Positions 1 through 8,375 of a DNA stretch of 64,000 nucleotides are shown piece by piece. Numbering within the stretch: the first letter of the stretch is position 1; the number at the start of each line of letters is the position of its first letter. Both the position numbers and the translations under genes were made by a program. The notes beneath the pieces are model-generated. The model saw nothing but the letters and a program-made list of their open reading frames with translations, made no database searches and had not been told where the DNA came from. Origin of the DNA: Tenuibacillus multivorans (GTDB lineage Bacteria; Bacillota; Bacilli; Bacillales; Alkalibacillaceae); contig NZ_FNIG01000001.1 in NCBI RefSeq assembly GCF_900103915.1, positions 458,000 through 521,999 of the forward strand, given 5' to 3'.

Positions 1-65
1 GTCAGGTCTTTTTTCCTTTTCATACAATGGGTGGGTTGAAGTTGTTAGCCTTTTAAGTTTGACTT

Positions 66-101
66 ATTTCCCATATTTCGTGTCGATATTTCCTGGGAAA
101 T
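66..101. other. Small inverted repeat upstream of the first gene
   Basis: Eight-base arms ATTTCCCA (66-73) and TGGGAAAT (94-101) flank a 20-base loop. No coding sequence was recognised in the first 133 bases. In Bacillus the ATP synthase operon usually ends just upstream of this gene order, so this may be its trailing untranslated region, but there is no T-run to prove a terminator. Confidence 0.25.
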
Positions 102-133
102 GCAGAAAATAATCATAAATTAGGGGTGAAGGT

Positions 134-370
134 ATGTTTTCAGATTTAGCGATTGATTCAGTTATTTTTATGTTTTCGCACATTATATTTATCATTATCG
201 CTTGGAAATCGTTAGAAGCCGTTCATATCGAAAAGATTTTTAAACAAAATAGAGTGGTAGAAAGCCGAATATTTTTTATTATGTTATCCATTGTCATCGG
301 GACGACAGTCAGCAATTTCTTCATCGATTTCATACGCTGGTCTAGACAGCTACAACATCTTTTTGGTTAA
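134..370 (+). CDS. ywzB: DUF1146 family membrane protein (YwzB-like)
   Basis: A 78-residue protein with two hydrophobic segments (about residues 8-25 and 46-65) separated by a basic stretch, matching the size and layout of the DUF1146/YwzB family of small integral membrane proteins whose function is unknown. It starts at ATG 134 after GGGGTGAAGGT. It lies 80 bases ahead of ywmB and murA, which is where ywzB sits in Bacillus subtilis; synteny is a large part of the identification. Arginine and lysine residues between the helices suggest a cytoplasmic loop. Confidence 0.75.
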   Translation: MFSDLAIDSVIFMFSHIIFIIIAWKSLEAVHIEKIFKQNRVVESRIFFIMLSIVIGTTVSNFFIDFIRWSRQLQHLFG

Positions 371-449
371 TTAATGTTTAAAATCGCACGCTATTGTCCA
401 ACCTTGTATTAATCATAAATTTCAAGGTTACGTAAGGGGAGGAGATAGC

Positions 450-1097
450 ATGCGATTTTTATTAATTGTAGCTTTATTGGTCAGTAGTATTCCGTTTTTC
501 TATCAATCTAGCAGCTCCGCATTAAGTGATTTGTCAGCTGCGGATGACATGGCGAAATTCTTTGAAGAACAAAATTGGGAAATTAATCATACGGGGATAT
601 TGATTCATACGAAAGCTGATCGTGCGGAAGCTGAAGCGTTTATAGAAAAGATGCAGGGTAACGCCCAAAAACCAGATAGCATTGACGAACAATATGATGT
701 AGTTCCTTTAAACCAAAATCTAGTGAAAGTCATCTATGAGTTAACAAGTGATGGGTGGAACCAAGACGTTAAAAAGTATCTAGAAAATCAACTTTCAAAT
801 GATAATTTTCGACAATTTTTTAAAAATGGACAAATATTCTCTTGTTTTCAGTCGAATTTTGATGGTAAAATAAAAAGTAATTTTATAACTAATAAAATAG
901 TAAATTATTTCGATGTCAAAAATACTAAAGTAATAGATGAAGAAAAATTTATCGTAATAAGCGGAATATCTGATCAATTTGAACAATATATACCTATGGA
1001 CGAAGGAAAAATTAATATTCAATTTGCCGTGCGTGAAGGGAAAAATAACAAGAAAACCGTTACAATTGGAACACCTATCCTAGTAATTGAATATTAA
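450..1097 (+). CDS. ywmB: YwmB family exported protein (TATA-box-binding-like fold)
   Basis: 215 residues with an N-terminal signal peptide (about residues 1-24, hydrophobic core [10 protein letters not shown], small residues at the end) and a body of alternating strands and helices typical of the YwmB family (DUF1779). The family is structurally related to the TATA-box-binding fold but has no proven biochemical role. The start at ATG 450 follows GGGGAGGAG. murA begins 36 bases downstream on the same strand, the arrangement found in Bacillus, so the two are probably co-transcribed. Nothing looks truncated. Confidence 0.8.
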   Translation: MRFLLIVALLVSSIPFFYQSSSSALSDLSAADDMAKFFEEQNWEINHTGILIHTKADRAEAEAFIEKMQGNAQKPDSIDEQYDVVPLNQNLVKVIYELTSDGWNQDVKKYLENQLSNDNFRQFFKNGQIFSCFQSNFDGKIKSNFITNKIVNYFDVKNTKVIDEEKFIVISGISDQFEQYIPMDEGKINIQFAVREGKNNKKTVTIGTPILVIEY

Positions 1098-1132
1098 ATA
1101 ACATACGGAATATCGACACGGAGGGAAAAACC

Positions 1133-2443
1133 TTGGAAAAAATCATAGTATCCGGTGGAAACCAATTAAGTGGTACGGTTAGAGTAGAAGGCGCAAAGAA
1201 TGCCGTACTACCTGTCATTGCAGCTAGTATAATGGCTAGTGAAGGAAAAAGTACCCTTTACCAAGTACCTGATTTAGCCGATGTTGATACCATTAGTGAA
1301 GTTTTACGTTATATGAATATAAATGTTTTAGATACCGAAAGCGAATTAGTTATTGACGCTTCTAATCAATTAAATACTGTAACGCCATTTGAATATGTTA
1401 GAAAAATGAGAGCCTCAGTATTAGTATTGGGGCCATTATTAGCGAGGTATGGTCACGCAAAAGTTGCCATGCCTGGTGGTTGTGCCATTGGTTCACGCCC
1501 AATTGACCAACATTTGAAAGGATTTGAAGCCATGGGTGCTAAAATCCATGTTGGTAATGGCTATGTGGAAGCATTTGTTCCAGAAAAACTAGTCGGCGCG
1601 CGTATTTATTTAGATTTTCCTAGTGTTGGTGCAACCGAAAACCTAATGATGGCTGCCGCCCTAGCAGAAGGTACAACTGTCATCGAAAACTGTGCTAGAG
1701 AGCCTGAAATAGTAGATTTAGCAAACTATATTAATAAAATGGGTGGTAAAGTCGTAGGTGCTGGCACGGAAACGATACGTATTGAAGGTGTGCAAACATT
1801 AAAAGGGATTGAACATTCCATCATTCCAGACCGTATTGAAGCAGGTACCTTTATGATTGCTGCTGCGATTACGGGTGGTGATGTGACCGTTGAAGGCGCG
1901 ATTGCCGATCATTTACGCTCATTAATTGCGAAAATGCGAGAAATGGGTGTCAAAATAGAAGAATATGAAAATAGCATTCGCGTCATCGGCAATGGCTCAC
2001 TCAAAGCCGTAGACATTAAGACATTGCCATACCCTGGTTTCCCAACAGATTTACAATCTCAATTCATGGCATTAGCAATGAGAGCTAAAGGGACCAGTGT
2101 CATTAGTGAAACCGTATTTGAAAACCGATTTATGCATGTTGAAGAATTCAGAAGAATGAACGCTGTCGCCAAAATTGAAGGTCGTAGTGCGATTATCGAG
2201 GGCCCGTCTGCTTTACAAGGGGCTGAGGTTGCAGCATCTGACTTACGCGCTGCTGCGGCTTTAATCATTGCTGGCTTAATTTCAGAAGGGCACACCATTG
2301 TGACCGAACTACAGCATTTAGATCGTGGCTACGTTAATTTCGACCAAAAATTACGAGACTTAGGTGCTAACGTAGAAAGAGTGTCCGAGGAAACGAATGA
2401 AGTCGATCAAGTTATAAATGATTCATATTTACAATCTAGTTAA
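1133..2443 (+). CDS. murA: UDP-N-acetylglucosamine 1-carboxyvinyltransferase MurA
   Basis: 436 residues. Catalyses the first committed step of peptidoglycan synthesis in the cytoplasm, transferring enolpyruvate from phosphoenolpyruvate to UDP-N-acetylglucosamine. The N-terminal [12 protein letters not shown] block (about 20-31), the catalytic cysteine loop with [12 protein letters not shown] (about 114-125, Cys is the fosfomycin target) and the late [11 protein letters not shown] block are all present. It starts with TTG at 1133, chosen because GGAGGG lies seven bases upstream and because the protein then begins MEKIIVSGG as in the family. A strong terminator follows. Of the two Bacillus paralogues, position next to ywmB and spoIID points to murAA. 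Confidence 0.96.
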   Translation: MEKIIVSGGNQLSGTVRVEGAKNAVLPVIAASIMASEGKSTLYQVPDLADVDTISEVLRYMNINVLDTESELVIDASNQLNTVTPFEYVRKMRASVLVLGPLLARYGHAKVAMPGGCAIGSRPIDQHLKGFEAMGAKIHVGNGYVEAFVPEKLVGARIYLDFPSVGATENLMMAAALAEGTTVIENCAREPEIVDLANYINKMGGKVVGAGTETIRIEGVQTLKGIEHSIIPDRIEAGTFMIAAAITGGDVTVEGAIADHLRSLIAKMREMGVKIEEYENSIRVIGNGSLKAVDIKTLPYPGFPTDLQSQFMALAMRAKGTSVISETVFENRFMHVEEFRRMNAVAKIEGRSAIIEGPSALQGAEVAASDLRAAAALIIAGLISEGHTIVTELQHLDRGYVNFDQKLRDLGANVERVSEETNEVDQVINDSYLQSS

Positions 2444-2455
2444 TTATGATTAGTG

Positions 2456-2484
2456 AAAAAGCGGCTGAGGCCGCTTTTTTTCTT
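2456..2484 (+). terminator. Rho-independent terminator after murA
   Basis: AAAAAGCGGC-TGAG-GCCGCTTTTTTT: a five-pair GC stem extended by A/T pairs and followed by a long T-run, 12 bases after the murA stop. Confidence 0.9.
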
Positions 2485-2509
2485 TTTTATTGCCTACTGG
2501 GTTGCGATA

Positions 2510-2900
2510 ATTGCCCTATCGGAAGGTCTGATTGCCCAATGAAGGGCGCTGAATCCCCAATGATGGGAGTTTTTTACCCAAAGAGGGGTGCTGAATCCCC
2601 AATGAAGAGAGATTTTTGCCCAAAGAGAGGTGCTGATTCCCCAATGAAGAGAGATTTTTGCCCAAAGAGGGGCTCAGAATCCCCGATAGTGAGGGATTTT
2701 TACCCAATGAGACATTCAGATTCCCCAATAATGAGAGTTTTTCGCCCAAAGAGGGGTGCTGAATCCCCAATGATGAGAGTTTTTCGCCCAAAGAGAGGTG
2801 CTGATTCCCCATAGACGTGAACTTTTCGCCCGATGAAGCGCACTGTTTCCCCAATAACACGAGATTTTCACTCATAGAGTCACGCTTAATCCCCAATCGA
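2510..2900. repeat. 21-bp phased intergenic array (CCCAATGA family), 19 units
   Basis: A CCC anchor recurs at 2514, 2535, 2556, 2577, 2598 and so on to 2892, that is 19 times at exactly 21 bp with no insertion or deletion. Two half-unit types alternate, one around GAATCCCCAATGA and one around GTTTTTCGCCCAAAGA, giving a 42-bp pair. Because 21 is a multiple of three, both strands stay open and produce fake repetitive proteins of period 7 or 14; there is no ribosome site and I do not regard them as genes. The array fills most of the murA-spoIID gap; 2901..3100 holds nothing else I recognise apart from the spoIID leader. Confidence 0.95.
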
Positions 2901-3100
2901 TGGCGCTACACCAATTAGGAATACGTTTTCCAACCAACACCTAACACCAATTAATAGGAAAGATAGACAGCCCCTAATTCCAGTATCCATCACGTTTCAC
3001 AATTCTCATCAAAAGAAAATCTACTTTTTGGTTCTATTAAAAGCATTTTGGGAATAATGTTATTGATAGATACAGAAAAAATCAAGAAGGAGCTGTCGCT

Positions 3101-4093
3101 ATGCCTATAAAACGTCAAGGACTCATCGTCGTTGTCATTCTGTTGGCAGTTATAACCGTCATACCTGCATTAATCGTCATTCCATTTTCAGAAGCAACAT
3201 CAGACCCAGTCAATTTAAATGAAACACAAGAAACGGAATTAGACTTAACCGATCAGCCGGTGGTGCGGGTCAAAAGAAGTGAAACGGACGAAATTGAGGA
3301 GGTCCCTTTAGAAAAGTATGTCGTATCTGTTGTCGCATCGGAGGTGCCGGCTAACTTTGAAATGGAGGCGATTAAGGCACAGGCACTTGCTGCACGTACC
3401 TTTGTCATTCAGCACCTCAACCAATCAAGTGAGGAAGAGTTTGACGTAACCGATACGGTCAATCATCAGGTATATAAAAATTTTGATGAGTTAAGGAGTG
3501 CTTGGGGCGTCGATTATTCTAAGAACATAAATAAAATCAAACAGGCCGTACAGGAAACCAATGGGCAAATTATCACATATAGTGGTAAGCCAATTGCGGC
3601 ACAATTTTTCTCAACGAGCAATGGTTATACCGAAAATGCTGAAGATTATTGGCAAAACGAGATACCCTACTTAAAAAGTGTTAGCAGTCCATGGGATGAA
3701 CAATCGCCAGAGTTTTTAGAGCAACAGGTCATTCCATTAACGGAGGTTGTGAACAAATTAGGATTAGAATCAAGTTCTATTCAAGTATCCAATACCGTAA
3801 GAACCGAGAGCAGTCGAATTAAAGAAATTACAATTAACAATAAAACGTTTACTGGAAGAGAAGTTCGTGAATTATTAGGATTACGATCAAATGATTTTAC
3901 GATTGAAACGAAAGGCGATCATATTATTTTTACGACGAAAGGCTATGGACATGGTGTTGGCATGAGTCAATATGGTGCAAACGGCATGGCAGAAGAGGGT
4001 CAAACCTATAAGGATATCGTCAAACATTACTATCAAGGTGTCGAAATAGCAAACGTTCAGGAAGTCATGGGAACACTTAGCGCCATGAACTAA
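3101..4093 (+). CDS. spoIID: Stage II sporulation protein D (SpoIID), peptidoglycan lytic transglycosylase
   Basis: 330 residues with one N-terminal membrane anchor (about 7-27) and a long extracytoplasmic SpoIID domain (about 60-315). SpoIID is made in the mother cell and, with SpoIIM and SpoIIP, degrades septal peptidoglycan to drive engulfment. Conserved blocks visible are EVPANFEMEAIKAQALAART, the NGYTE segment near 170 and the C-terminal GYGHGVGMSQYGANGMA block. ATG 3101 is preceded by AAGAAGGAG. The usual sigma-E control is known for the family; I could not place a convincing sigma-E box by eye. Confidence 0.95.
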   Translation: MPIKRQGLIVVVILLAVITVIPALIVIPFSEATSDPVNLNETQETELDLTDQPVVRVKRSETDEIEEVPLEKYVVSVVASEVPANFEMEAIKAQALAARTFVIQHLNQSSEEEFDVTDTVNHQVYKNFDELRSAWGVDYSKNINKIKQAVQETNGQIITYSGKPIAAQFFSTSNGYTENAEDYWQNEIPYLKSVSSPWDEQSPEFLEQQVIPLTEVVNKLGLESSSIQVSNTVRTESSRIKEITINNKTFTGREVRELLGLRSNDFTIETKGDHIIFTTKGYGHGVGMSQYGANGMAEEGQTYKDIVKHYYQGVEIANVQEVMGTLSAMN

Positions 4094-4227
4094 AATCCTG
4101 TATTTTACCCTAAAATGTGGACTTTACAACAAAAAAACCAATTTTATGCAAGTTTTTAAAAAAATTTTGTATTTTCCACGTATATATTCCTTTCTTTTCG
4201 TTCAGAATGTTGCTGAGGTGATGAAAT

Positions 4228-4899
4228 ATGAATGAAAAAGAAAGGAAATTAATGCGCCAATCCAAATGGAAACGCTTGACGCGCCAACGCTGGTTCTACC
4301 CGGCACTTTACATTACACTTGTTGCTGTCGTTCTAGCAGGGGTGATGGTCTATCAGTTCAATACCGCAACTGATGTGACAGACGATTCACAAAGTGAAGA
4401 AAACCCCGCTGAAGTGGTGGACAATACTGGGGAGACCGGTGATGCTGTGCCAGTTATGTCCGATCAAGAAGATCTCGTTATGCCGGTTCTATTAGGGGAT
4501 CAAGCTGAAATTATTACAAACTTTTATGACGCCGAAGCATCATCTGAAGATCAAGAAAGCGCGATTTATTTCTACAACAATCAATACTATCAAAGTAAAG
4601 GTGTCGACATAACGTCTAAGGATGGCAAAGAATTTGAAGTCGTCGCAGCATACAGCGGAACAGTATCAAGTGTTTATAATGACGACTTACTAGGTCAAGT
4701 TGTTGAAATGGAGCATGAAGGAGAAACTTCTACATTCTACGCAAGTCTATCAGATGTCAGCGTAGAAGAGGGTGACGAGCTCACGCAAGGAGATGTCATC
4801 GGCGTTTCCGGAACAAACGTCTACGGAGATTCTGAAGTCACTAAAGTTCATTTCAGACTCCTAGAAAACGGTACACCAGTCAAGCCAGAATTTCACTAA
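4228..4899 (+). CDS. spoIIQ: Stage II sporulation protein Q (SpoIIQ), degenerate M23/LytM domain
   Basis: 223 residues: a cytoplasmic basic N-terminus, one membrane segment (about 21-42), an acidic linker, and a C-terminal LytM/M23 domain (about 115-220). SpoIIQ is a forespore membrane protein that joins SpoIIIAH across the intermembrane space to form the engulfment ratchet and feeding channel. In the first metal-binding motif the expected histidine is replaced (QSKGVDI, where HxGxDI is usual), while the second motif (KVHFRL) remains; loss of the first His is also seen in the Bacillus subtilis protein, so it is probably non-catalytic. The start follows GAGGTGATGAAAT. Its place right after spoIID is the Bacillus order. 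Confidence 0.92.
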   Translation: MNEKERKLMRQSKWKRLTRQRWFYPALYITLVAVVLAGVMVYQFNTATDVTDDSQSEENPAEVVDNTGETGDAVPVMSDQEDLVMPVLLGDQAEIITNFYDAEASSEDQESAIYFYNNQYYQSKGVDITSKDGKEFEVVAAYSGTVSSVYNDDLLGQVVEMEHEGETSTFYASLSDVSVEEGDELTQGDVIGVSGTNVYGDSEVTKVHFRLLENGTPVKPEFH

Positions 4900-4916
4900 T
4901 GCAAAAAAAGAAAATT

Positions 4917-4947
4917 CCTCGCTCAATATGATGAGCGGGGATTTTTT
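4917..4947 (+). terminator. Terminator after spoIIQ
   Basis: CCTCGCTCA (4917-4925) pairs with TGAGCGGGG (4932-4940) with one G-U, followed by ATTTTTT. Confidence 0.88.
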
Positions 4948-5074
4948 CCGTTTTCACCTCATATGTTATAAAACAGAACTACCACGGTAAGTTTTTCTTT
5001 CTTAACATATTTCCTCGTTTTCCTGAATAAACTGTACCATCACATCTTTAGAGATACATCAGGAGGCGAGGAGT

Positions 5075-5332
5075 TTGCACGATTACATCAAAGACAGAAC
5101 CATCAAGATTGCGGAATACCTTATTGATACGAAAAAAACGGTACGAGTAATCGCAAAAGAGTTTGGGGTTTCGAAGAGTACGGTCCACAAAGATCTCACC
5201 GAACGACTTCCCGTGATCAACCCAGCTTTATCAAAAGAAGTGAAAGAGATTTTAACTTTCCATAAGTCTATCCGCCATATCCGCGGTGGGGAGGCGACAC
5301 GGAAGAAGTACAGAGAACAAACAAAAGTCTAG
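5075..5332 (+). CDS. spoIIID: Sporulation transcription factor SpoIIID
   Basis: 85 residues, a small DNA-binding regulator with a helix-turn-helix (about 23-43, VIAKEFGVSKSTVHKDL) and a basic C-terminal tail that also contacts DNA. In the mother cell it activates or represses many sigma-E genes and helps switch on sigK. Starts at TTG 5075, supported by AGGAGGCGAGGAG immediately upstream. In Bacillus it is directly followed by mbl; here about 5 kb of accessory DNA separates them. Confidence 0.96.
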   Translation: MHDYIKDRTIKIAEYLIDTKKTVRVIAKEFGVSKSTVHKDLTERLPVINPALSKEVKEILTFHKSIRHIRGGEATRKKYREQTKV

Positions 5333-5408
5333 TACAAACATTGCCTGTCACCTATATAGACCACCGTACTATAACATCCAGTAGCCATCATACTTGTGAC
5401 GGGCATAC

Positions 5409-5888
5409 CTACCGCTGTTGGTACAGGTCAATCCGTTCTTCAACGACTTGTCCATCTGCATCCCGCCAATGAATCGTCGCATAAATTTGTTCAATATCGC
5501 CAAACAGAACAGGGTCACCATTAGGCTTAAAAATCGAACCTTCTACATGGCCAGTTGCCATATTCGATAATTCCGTCGACTCATTCCATGTAATCGACTT
5601 ACCCTGCAATGATGTCCCCATACCATCGATCATTGCATATACTCGGAAGTTAAAGTCCTGGGCCGTCATGGCTTCATCACCTAGGTAATCCAACTGTCCA
5701 TTACCAGCATACTGGTGGGTTGGGACAAACTCTACAGTATAGTTTGATAGTTCCCAATTCTCACTCTGTCCCTCAAGCGTAAAAATATAATAATGATTAG
5801 ATTGATCCTCTTCATCTTGGTTTAAGAAAAAAGTCGCAATGGCTAAAACAACGATTAACCCGATGACAATTATGGTTTTACGATCCAT
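5409..5888 (-). CDS. Membrane-anchored protein of unknown function
   Basis: About 159 residues from ATG at 5888 (reading from the complement), chosen over a longer upstream frame because GGAGGT lies eight bases ahead of it. One hydrophobic segment (about residues 5-21) is followed by an extracytoplasmic domain of mixed strands containing FTLEGQSENW near the start and ATIHWRDADG near the end. I do not recognise the family. A perfect 10-bp inverted repeat sits just upstream at 5913..5939 and may be its operator. It is convergent with spoIIID and lies at the edge of the insertion that splits spoIIID from mbl. Confidence 0.7.
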   Translation of the reverse strand: MDRKTIIVIGLIVVLAIATFFLNQDEEDQSNHYYIFTLEGQSENWELSNYTVEFVPTHQYAGNGQLDYLGDEAMTAQDFNFRVYAMIDGMGTSLQGKSITWNESTELSNMATGHVEGSIFKPNGDPVLFGDIEQIYATIHWRDADGQVVEERIDLYQQR

Positions 5889-5912
5889 GATGTATGACCT
5901 CCATTGGTTGAA

Positions 5913-5939
5913 CAATCGTTTGATTAAAACAAACGATTG
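5913..5939. promoter_or_regulatory. Perfect inverted repeat, candidate operator
   Basis: CAATCGTTTG (5913-5922) and CAAACGATTG (5930-5939) form ten-base perfect arms around a 7-base spacer, 25 bases upstream of the start of the 5409..5888 gene and with no T-run. The position suits a repressor site or a 5' hairpin of its mRNA. Confidence 0.45.
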
Positions 5940-6422
5940 ATTTAATATGTACTGCTTTTAATCTATCTAAAAGACTAGCACAAATCCGGCTTGAAAAAAA
6001 TGAAAAATATTTGTAGTTTATCGGATTGTCATTAGGGGAAAAGATGAACGTTTAAATCAGTGGAGAAACCCTCACTCCCTAAAGGGAGCGAGGGGATTTC
6101 CAATCAGAGATTTCATCGTGACCGTGAGTGAGGGCTTCCAAGCGAAAGGTGTTGAGTACATTTTTCCATCACATAAAAAGATGATCAACGTAGAGTAAAA
6201 AAGCATGGAAACAGCTTTCTTCCATTGGGATACGGTCTTGGGGCGGTTTTGCTACGGCGTTATAATTAAGAAAAAACCGTAAAAAAGCAAGGCTTTTAGC
6301 GGTTTTATAACGCTTCACGATACAACTTAATAAACTTGATTAAAAAGGGATAAAAGGCCATTTATCACTAAAAGAAAGGAAAATACGGCTTTAGATCCAA
6401 GCAAAGAAAAACCAATGCTGAT
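5940..6422. other. Non-coding accessory DNA with nested inverted repeats
   Basis: No gene recognised. A short stem CCCTC/GAGGG with an inner CTCCC/GGGAG lies near 6069-6096. A larger nested palindrome at 6257..6313 has outer arms GCGTTATAA and TTATAACGC and an inner set AAAACCG/CGGTTTT. Together with the adjacent ArdC remnant this looks like debris of a plasmid or conjugative element; an origin of transfer is possible but not demonstrated. Confidence 0.4.
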
Positions 6423-6888
6423 TTATTCAGCATTGGTTTCACCTAATATATAATTTGGAGCTTTTTGAGCTTGTCCTGCTACGATAACAACCAATCGGGA
6501 ATCACCTTTTAAAGTACGAATCCAACTATTAAGATATGATGCATTATTATCCAAGGTTTTTGTTCAATTCGGCATGTCCGCAAAGCATAGCAGCTCCCAT
6601 TTCGGCTATGAGTTCTTCTTTGCTGTAAGTTTCATCACCAAAAGCAGCAATTTCCTCAATGCCCTTTCGATTCAAACGCTTTTTATGGCCTGTGCTATGC
6701 ACTATCTCATGAAAAAAAGTAGAATAATATTCTTCAGGATTTTCAAAGTGACTTAATGGGGGTACATTCACTTTATCAATAGCTGGTTGATAATAAGCCC
6801 CACCTGGTGCAAAAGCCAACTTTGCTTATCCTCATAACATTCTATGATTGTTTCGGCTTCTTCGATAGGATTATTGTCAAAGGTTTTT
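6423..6888 (-). pseudogene. Decayed ArdC-type antirestriction protein (zincin-like metallopeptidase)
   Basis: Three pieces of one C-terminal ArdC domain can be read on the minus strand in different frames. First NPIEEAETIIECYEDK (about 6831-6870), then the main block FAPGGAYYQPAID to MGAAMLCGHAELN (6547-6819), which holds the zinc motif HEIVHSTGHKKRL, and finally NNASYLNSWIRTLKGD to the stop at 6423. At least two frameshifts separate them and the N-terminal single-strand-DNA-binding half is missing. ArdC proteins are carried by plasmids and integrative conjugative elements to protect incoming DNA, so this is a marker of a former mobile element inserted between spoIIID and mbl. Confidence 0.82.
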
Positions 6889-7056
6889 GATTCTTGTTAC
6901 ACGGCCACTTTTGCTTAAAACAACATATTGTCTAGTGTCAATATGCTTGTAGTAATACTTGTTTCCTTCCTTGTACATGAACATATATTGAGCTAATATG
7001 ACCTCATTGTGTTTGGTCTTTTTAATTAATGGATTGAGGATTTCTTCATTGGTCAT
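6877..7056 (-). CDS. Small hypothetical protein of mobile-element origin
   Basis: 59 residues from ATG 7056, preceded on the minus strand by AAAGGAG at a distance of 11 bases. The sequence is basic and ends with a strand-rich segment (QYVVLSKSGRVTRIKNL). Family not recognised. It ends within the start of the ArdC remnant and is probably a cargo gene or fragment of the same element. Short length and decayed surroundings keep confidence low. Confidence 0.4.
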   Translation of the reverse strand: MTNEEILNPLIKKTKHNEVILAQYMFMYKEGNKYYYKHIDTRQYVVLSKSGRVTRIKNL

Positions 7057-7129
7057 TCCTAAACACGCTCCTTTGAATATTTTGCATTTCGCATTGATTA
7101 AGTCCCAAAAGGGCAAAAATAAAGCAAAC

Positions 7130-7155
7130 AAAAAAGCCTGGTGGTTACACCAGGC
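7130..7155 (-). terminator. Minus-strand terminator
   Basis: GCCTGGTG (7136-7143) and CACCAGGC (7148-7155) form an 8-bp perfect stem with a 4-base loop; on the minus strand it is followed by TTTTTTG. The gene it once served has no recognisable remnant on the minus strand at 7156-7364. Confidence 0.8.
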
Positions 7156-7364
7156 ATCCTTATTAAAAGCTTCTATGAGTATTCAATCAATAGTGCTCGT
7201 TTGGTACGGCCGATAGGTAAACGGAACAGGAACTTACAGGGTGTTAGCGAAGAATGAGCTTACAGCCTGTAGTTATCGGGCCGTTTAGTGCCAAAGCGAC
7301 GATGATGAGCCTGTTTGCGAAGAAATGAGCATTACAGGCTCACATCGCAGCACCCAAAGTGTAA
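7156..7364. other. Non-coding remnant with short duplicated motif
   Basis: Contains two copies of a GCGAAGAA(A)TGAGC(A/T)TTACAG-like word (near 7237 and 7317); each is enclosed by an inverted repeat (ACAGG/CCTGT and GAGCCTGT/ACAGGCTC). No gene seen. It looks like part of the same decayed element as the ArdC remnant. Confidence 0.3.
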
Positions 7365-7574
7365 TTAATTTTCCTTTTTTCTTCTTTCTACTACATTCCA
7401 TGTTATATAAGAAATTGGATAAAAAGCAGCAAAAATTGTAAAAGCGACAACGAAATTCCCTGGTGTTATGACATAAATAAACAAGAGAAATACCATTAAA
7501 TTAATAGTAGATATAATCCATTGCTTCTTAATTTTTTTCCACTTTGTTGCACTACGTTTTTCAATTTTATCCAT
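7365..7574 (-). CDS. Small two-helix membrane protein
   Basis: 69 residues, basic N-terminus (MDKIEKRSATKWKKIKKQ), two hydrophobic segments (about 22-38 and 43-60) and a basic tail. GGAG lies upstream of ATG 7574 on the minus strand. It is divergent from the secreted-protein gene at 7674 with about 100 bases between. Two-helix basic proteins next to a small secreted protein can be immunity factors for a bacteriocin, but I see no direct sign of that here, so function is unknown. Confidence 0.55.
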   Translation of the reverse strand: MDKIEKRSATKWKKIKKQWIISTINLMVFLLFIYVITPGNFVVAFTIFAAFYPISYITWNVVERRKKEN

Positions 7575-7673
7575 CCATAAATCTCCTTTTTTTAAAAATA
7601 TTTCAAAAATTCATTGTATTAAGATTACTTTTATTGTAACATAATGGTAAATAAATTAAAGGAGTGTTATTAA

Positions 7674-8244
7674 ATGACCAAAAAATTTGATTACGTTGAT
7701 TGCTGTCTTAGGATTATTGGTTACGTTTAGTACGACAACTCTAGCAGAAACAGATAATACTGATGAAGATGAAAAAGTTGAAAATGGGTCAGATGAAAAA
7801 GAATCTGACAATGGATTAAATAATCAGTTCCCAGAACCTGAAGACCCTTGCGGATGTGGTTCTTCTGACATTTATGTAAAAGGTTTTGCCAATTTTAATG
7901 GGTCACCATCAATAGTAGAAGATTATTATATGTCGGTTGATAACGCTGAAGATTTTGCTGCTGAAGTAAACCCATCTATGGAAGATGCTGTTTTTGGGGT
8001 ATTAACAAGTTTTATACCTGGAGTAGGTAAACATATTGCAACATTTGGTGCACACAGTTCTGCAGCAGCAGCGGATTTAGCTAGCGATATAAGAGAATAT
8101 ACAGATGATGATATTCCAGTTCGTATAGAACACAGAGATCATGGAGCATGGGGTGAAGAATGGGTAGTTCATCCTTGGGCAGGAGAGTTTAGTTATGATA
8201 ACGGACGCTTTGAATATGAACTATTGGAAGTAGAAATGCAATAG
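7674..8244 (+). pseudogene. Secreted protein gene with a single-base frameshift in the signal peptide
   Basis: The natural start is ATG 7674, seven to twelve bases after AAAGGAG, but reading from it gives MTKKFDYVDCCL and stops fitting. If one T is removed from the AAAAAATTTG run near 7683-7687 the product reads MTKKLITLIAVLGLLVTFS and continues in frame to 8244, a normal signal peptide with a cleavage site after TTTLA. The mature part (about 165 residues) is acidic at first, has a CGCG motif (DPCGCGSSD) and a hydrophobic middle (FGVLTSFIPGVGKH). Family not recognised. The extra T may be a real mutation or a sequencing error; everything else is intact. Confidence 0.7.
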
Positions 8245-8340
8245 TTTATCTACTAAGAGGACAAGCTATAGGTTAGGGGAGTGCAAAGGAAAAACTAGGG
8301 GGAAACTGAAAACTTGCCCTCGAAACGCATGTACAGAACA

Positions 8341-8370
8341 AAAACCCCGAGCCTTAAAACTCGGGGTCTT
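8341..8370. terminator. Bidirectional terminator between convergent genes
   Basis: ACCCCGAG and CTCGGGGT (8360-8367) pair around an 8-base loop, with an A-run before and TCTT after, so it can serve both the plus-strand secreted-protein gene and the minus-strand acyl-CoA ligase. Confidence 0.85.
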
Positions 8371-8375
8371 AACCA

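Noticed and set aside
2446..2896. Open reading frames on both strands inside the array, encoding perfect 14-residue repeats
   Set aside because: They arise because the 21-bp period is a multiple of three; no ribosome site, and the same occurs in several frames of every CCCAATGA array.
6574..6756. Plus-strand frame opposite the ArdC remnant
   Set aside because: No ribosome site; it mirrors the recognisable zincin domain on the other strand.
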